The notes beneath the pieces are model-generated. The model saw nothing but the letters and a program-made list of their open reading frames with translations. It had not been told where the DNA came from and ran no database searches. Positions 60,857 to 64,000 of a DNA stretch of 64,000 nt are shown piece by piece (position 1 is the first letter of the stretch; each line of letters opens with the position of its first letter). Source of the DNA: a bacterium (GTDB lineage Bacteria > Zhuqueibacterota > Zhuqueibacteria > Zhuqueibacterales > Zhuqueibacteraceae); assembly GCA_023150945.1 (NCBI GenBank), contig JAKLJX010000004.1, positions 252,539-316,538 on the forward strand, in the 5' to 3' direction. Both the position numbers and the translations under genes were made by a program.

Positions 60857-61420
60857 ATGATCAAACCTGCGCGGCTTTTTGTTATTCCCTTCACCGTATG
60901 CCTCATGGTCAGCACCGGCGCCGCCAGTAATGACGGCCTGCCCAATCAGCTTCAACAATCTCCCCAAACAATCCCCAACGATTCCGCACACCACGTTACT
61001 GGCGCGAAGACTGATCCCGGCAGGCCGCGCACGGCTTTGTTTCATGAGAATCAGAAATCCGTGCGCGACCTGCAGCAGGGCCGCATGAGTTGGGGCTGGC
61101 TGGCGGCGGGATTGTATGTGTTGAGCGGCCTGCTCTTTGGCGGTTTGAGCGGCTACCGCGCGCTGAGCAAGGGCCTGGCACCCATGCCGTATTTCTTGCT
61201 CGGATTCTTTTTGAGCATTCTGGGATACCTTTTCGTTTTGACACGTCCGGCCGCCCTCGCCTCGCAAGTTCCGCCGGGGCTGGTGAAAGTGCCGGCGACG
61301 TACGCGCCGGTTCCGTGCGGCCGTTGCGGCCATCCCAATCATCCCGCGGCGAAACAGTGCGCCGGCTGCGGAGGAGGCTTACAGCCGTTGGTGCAATCGG
61401 ACCTCGATCGTTTGGCCTGA
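60857..61420 (+). CDS. Membrane protein with C-terminal zinc ribbon
   Basis: The start is ATG 60857, or ATG 60827 if the extra ten residues are used. The ~187-aa product has a signal-like N-terminus, two membrane helices (WGWLAAGLYVLSGLLFGG and YFLLGFFLSILGYLFVL) and a zinc ribbon CGRCGHPNHPAAKQCAGCGG at the end. It resembles small bacterial envelope proteins of unknown role. Confidence 0.7.
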   Translation: MIKPARLFVIPFTVCLMVSTGAASNDGLPNQLQQSPQTIPNDSAHHVTGAKTDPGRPRTALFHENQKSVRDLQQGRMSWGWLAAGLYVLSGLLFGGLSGYRALSKGLAPMPYFLLGFFLSILGYLFVLTRPAALASQVPPGLVKVPATYAPVPCGRCGHPNHPAAKQCAGCGGGLQPLVQSDLDRLA

Positions 61421-61509
61421 ACGCATACCAACCGCTGTGCTGATATTCAGAGAAAGACTGCTTTCCCACATCATGCAGTGCACATCAAATTCAACTATGG
61501 AGGACTATC

Positions 61510-61899
61510 ATGGACAATCTGTCGGGCGGCACTTACGGCATGCCCTCAGCCTCGAATCCCATGCTGCACATGACGGTGTCGAAGATGACCGGCGACATGC
61601 GCTTTGTCGGCGTGTTCAGCATCATCTACGGCGCGCTCACTTGTCTGGGAATCATCACCGCCGTGGTGGGAATTCCGCTGATCATTGCCGGCCTCCGGCT
61701 GCGCGAAGCGGCTGATTCCTTCACCGCATATCTCGCCACCAACGATGGCGTGGCGCTGCAACAGGGCTTCGAGCGGCAGGCGAAGTACTTTTTCATTCAG
61801 AAAGTCTTTTTGATCATCGCGCTGGTGCTGGTCGGGCTCTACATTTTGTTCGTCCTTTTCTTCCTGGGTTCGATGTTTCAATCAGGGTCCCGGCTGTAG
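61510..61899 (+). CDS. DUF5362-like small membrane protein
   Basis: The 129-aa protein has two membrane segments (FSIIYGALTCLGIITAVVGIPLII and FLIIALVLVGLYILFVLFFL) joined by an amphipathic stretch (EAADSFTAYLATN). TATGGAGGACTATC provides a good ribosome-binding site. The layout matches DUF5362 proteins, whose function is unknown. Confidence 0.75.
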   Translation: MDNLSGGTYGMPSASNPMLHMTVSKMTGDMRFVGVFSIIYGALTCLGIITAVVGIPLIIAGLRLREAADSFTAYLATNDGVALQQGFERQAKYFFIQKVFLIIALVLVGLYILFVLFFLGSMFQSGSRL

Positions 61900-61979
61900 C
61901 GGGAATACTTCCGTCTTCGGCGCGGTTTATTGCTATTGCGCAGTTCTTCTCCGGTTCGTGTCGATTGATTGAGGTCTCA

Positions 61980-64000
61980 TGTCAGCTCAGCAGAAGCAGC
62001 CCGTCTTGTTCTCCCGCCTGCGGCAGGCCATTTTGGCAATCCTGCATTCCGGCAGCGGCATGCAGGAACGGCCCCGGCTCAAGCAACACAATGAAAGCAG
62101 CATTCCCGGGCTTTTTGTCGTCGGTGATTTGGCCGGCGCGCCGGTGATCAAGTATGCCATGGCGCAAGGCTATGACGTCATCGAGCACATTGCCGCGCTG
62201 CCGCATGCCATCGGCGGGGAGGATGCGAGTTTGTATGATGTGATCGTCATCGGCGCGGGCGCAGCGGGCTTGAATGCCGCGCTGCAGGCGGCGGAACGCG
62301 GCATGCGTTACCTGCTGTTGGAGAAAGAACAGATCGCCAACACCATCGAGAATTTTCCGGAGGGCAAGTACGTTTATGCCGAGCCGGACAGCCAGCCGGC
62401 CAAGGGCAAGCTCTGGCTCGATGGCGCCACCAAGGAAGACCTGATGCGGCGCTGGCATCAGATCATCGCCGAAAACCATCTGCAGGTTCACACTGGCGAG
62501 GGTGTCACTGCCCTCGCCAAGAAGGGCGGCGTTTTTTGGGTGACGACTCCGCAAGCGGTTTATCGCAGCAAGCGAGTGGTGCTCGCCACCGGCCAGCGCG
62601 GCAATCCGCGCAAGCTGAACGTGCCGGGCGAGCAGCGCGAGCGCGTCTATCATCGCCTTTATTCGCCGCGCAAGTACAAAGGCGAGAACCTTCTGGTCGT
62701 GGGCGGCGGCAACAGCGCGGTGGAGGCGGCGGTCACGCTCAGCGAGCAAAACAAAGTCTATCTTTCCTATCGCCGCGCAGAGTTCGAGCGGGTGTTTCGT
62801 GACAATGAACGGCAGCTCAATCAAGCCATCGCCGCGCAGCGCATCGAGCCGATATTTCATTCCAACGTCACCGCATTCGGCGAGCGCGAGGCCACGCTCG
62901 CCGTCGCTCATGACGGCCGCCGGGAAACCCGCACGATTCCTTATGATCATGCCTTTGTGCTCATTGGCGCCGAGGTGCCGCGCGAGTTTCTCAAGTCGCT
63001 CGGCCTCAAGATGGAAAACGAATGGGAAGGCAGCCTGCTGCGCGCGGCGTTGCTCACGCTTGCCGGATTTCTCGGCCTGGCGATTTTCGGCGCCGGCTTG
63101 GGCGGCCACGCGCCGGTGCTGGGCGTAAGCCTGTCCCTGCTGCCGGGCTGGCTCGGCGGCCTGCTGTGGGCGCTCAGTCTCGGCAGTCTGATTTTTTTCG
63201 GCGCGCGCGGCGATCGTTTTGCCTGGCTGGGCTTGTCTTTCTTCGTGTGGTACACGGTCTATGGCGTCAAAGTCGGCAAGGGTGAAGAGTTCTGGCCGTT
63301 TCACAACTGGGGCTACCAGTTTCTGTCCTTCTTCAATCGGCCGTGGTCTTTCTGGTATACCGTGCTTTACACCGCGCTGATGACGTTCTTCGGCTTGCAA
63401 GCATTGCAGCGCTGGGGCCTCGACCGCAAAGACAAATTCCAAATCTGGCGCTACGTCAGTCTGATCAGCTTCCAGTGGATCTTCTTTTTTCTGATTCCGG
63501 AATTTTTGTTTCAAATGGCGGTGCAGTATCAGTGGGTGGGGGAGAGGCTGGCGAGTGATCCGGTATTCGCGGAACAGGCCTGGCGCAGCTATGGCTTGGT
63601 CTATGCCTGGCCGCTGTTCTTCTACACTTTCTTCTACAGCCCGCATCAGGTGTGGGTGGTGTGGGGCGTATTACTCACTTTCGTCATCATTCCGATCGTC
63701 GTGCTGTTTCACGGCAAGCGCTATTGCTCGTGGATCTGCGGCTGCGGCGGCCTGGCGGAGACATTCGGCGACCGCTGGCGCCATCTTGCGCCCAAGGGCA
63801 GGACTTCGATCAAGTGGGAATGGATGAACCTCGCGGTGCTGATCTCTGCCGTGGTGATTACCGCCCTGATGCTGTTGCAGGACGTTTACCACGCGCTCAC
63901 CGGCGCGGCGGAAGTGGGCATCAGCCTCTATCGCATCTACGCTGATGTCTGGCTGGTCGGCATTTTGCCGGTGACGCTGTATCCGTTTCTCGGCGGCAAA
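61980..64000 (+). CDS. Flavoprotein fused to membrane 4Fe-4S module (5' part)
   Basis: The frame is open from ATG 61980 to the end of the window (673 codons), so the protein is cut. Residues 40-70 read IPGLFVVGDLAG..VIKYAMAQG, which normally ends a thioredoxin-reductase FAD domain. A full FAD domain then begins at YDVIVIGAGAAGLNAAL (about 85), with NAD(P) binding at VVGGGNSAVEAA (about 240). About six membrane helices follow, then CSWICGCGG (about 580-590), which resembles the NosR/NapH ferredoxin-type membrane module. It could pass electrons from NAD(P)H to a membrane quinone or iron-sulfur partner. Confidence 0.85.

Overview
The window reads as chromosomal DNA of a GC-rich, Gram-negative bacterium of the FCB group. 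The best guess is candidate phylum KSB1 (Zhuqueibacterota) or a close relative such as Calditrichota. The reasons are several lipoproteins with good lipoboxes, outer-membrane barrels, ExbB/ExbD proteins, and secreted proteins ending in the FlgD-like or gliding-motility-type C-terminal domains typical of that group ('YPNPF', 'NPFTPNDDGRND'). Cohesin- and dockerin-like modules and many intergenic hairpin repeats fit as well. The assignment rests on protein style, not on a marker gene.

Layout. 195-2104: PhoD-like phosphatase and a small helical protein. 2472-12715 (minus strand): nine-gene envelope cluster, made of a PorP/SprF-like barrel, ExbB, a cohesin-like secreted protein, a large VWA/cohesin/dockerin/FlgD-like protein, two ExbD, a TonB/TolA-shaped protein with a glycine-rich linker, a TPR lipoprotein and a small secreted protein. 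13481-22169 (plus): D-threonine aldolase-like enzyme, a membrane-Nudix fusion, a seven-GAF histidine kinase, a lone receiver and a receiver-TIR fusion. 22254-31056 (plus): S9 peptidase, hairpin repeat array, thioesterase, class IV aminotransferase, lipoprotein with a duplicated 3' end, DsbD, lipid kinase and a TIGR04282 transferase. 31442-35879 (minus): two amidohydrolase genes. 36199-38797: CsgG-like protein and a lipoprotein. 39039: tRNA-Pro(GGG) with promoter and terminator. 39471-49190: defence-type island with an SF1 helicase and RecB-like nuclease, a type III restriction-modification system and a PIN/RHH toxin-antitoxin pair lying inside it, and a lone MNT nucleotidyltransferase. 49927-55215: degenerate RsgA-like protein, M28 peptidase, ECF S component and a coupled outer-membrane barrel. 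55663-61899: cytochrome c, YbbA/YbbP-type ABC exporter divergent from tesA, and small conserved proteins. 61980-64000: start of a flavoprotein fused to a membrane Fe-S module, cut by the window end.

How the genes may work together. The 2472-12715 cluster looks like a proton-motive-force-powered envelope machine: ExbB and two ExbD form the motor, the TonB/TolA-like protein spans the periplasm, and the barrel and large Ca-binding-type proteins would sit at or outside the outer membrane. The 14703-22169 cluster pairs a sensor kinase with a TIR response regulator and a membrane-bound Nudix (ADP-ribose-pyrophosphatase type) enzyme, suggesting phosphorelay control of NAD/ADP-ribose chemistry. In the defence island, both the helicase-nuclease and the Res subunit are split into two overlapping frames, which may reflect decay, phase variation, gene fission or assembly error.

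Starts were chosen from ribosome-binding sites, signal peptides and overlaps. No database search was possible, so family names rest on visible motifs and remembered family features.
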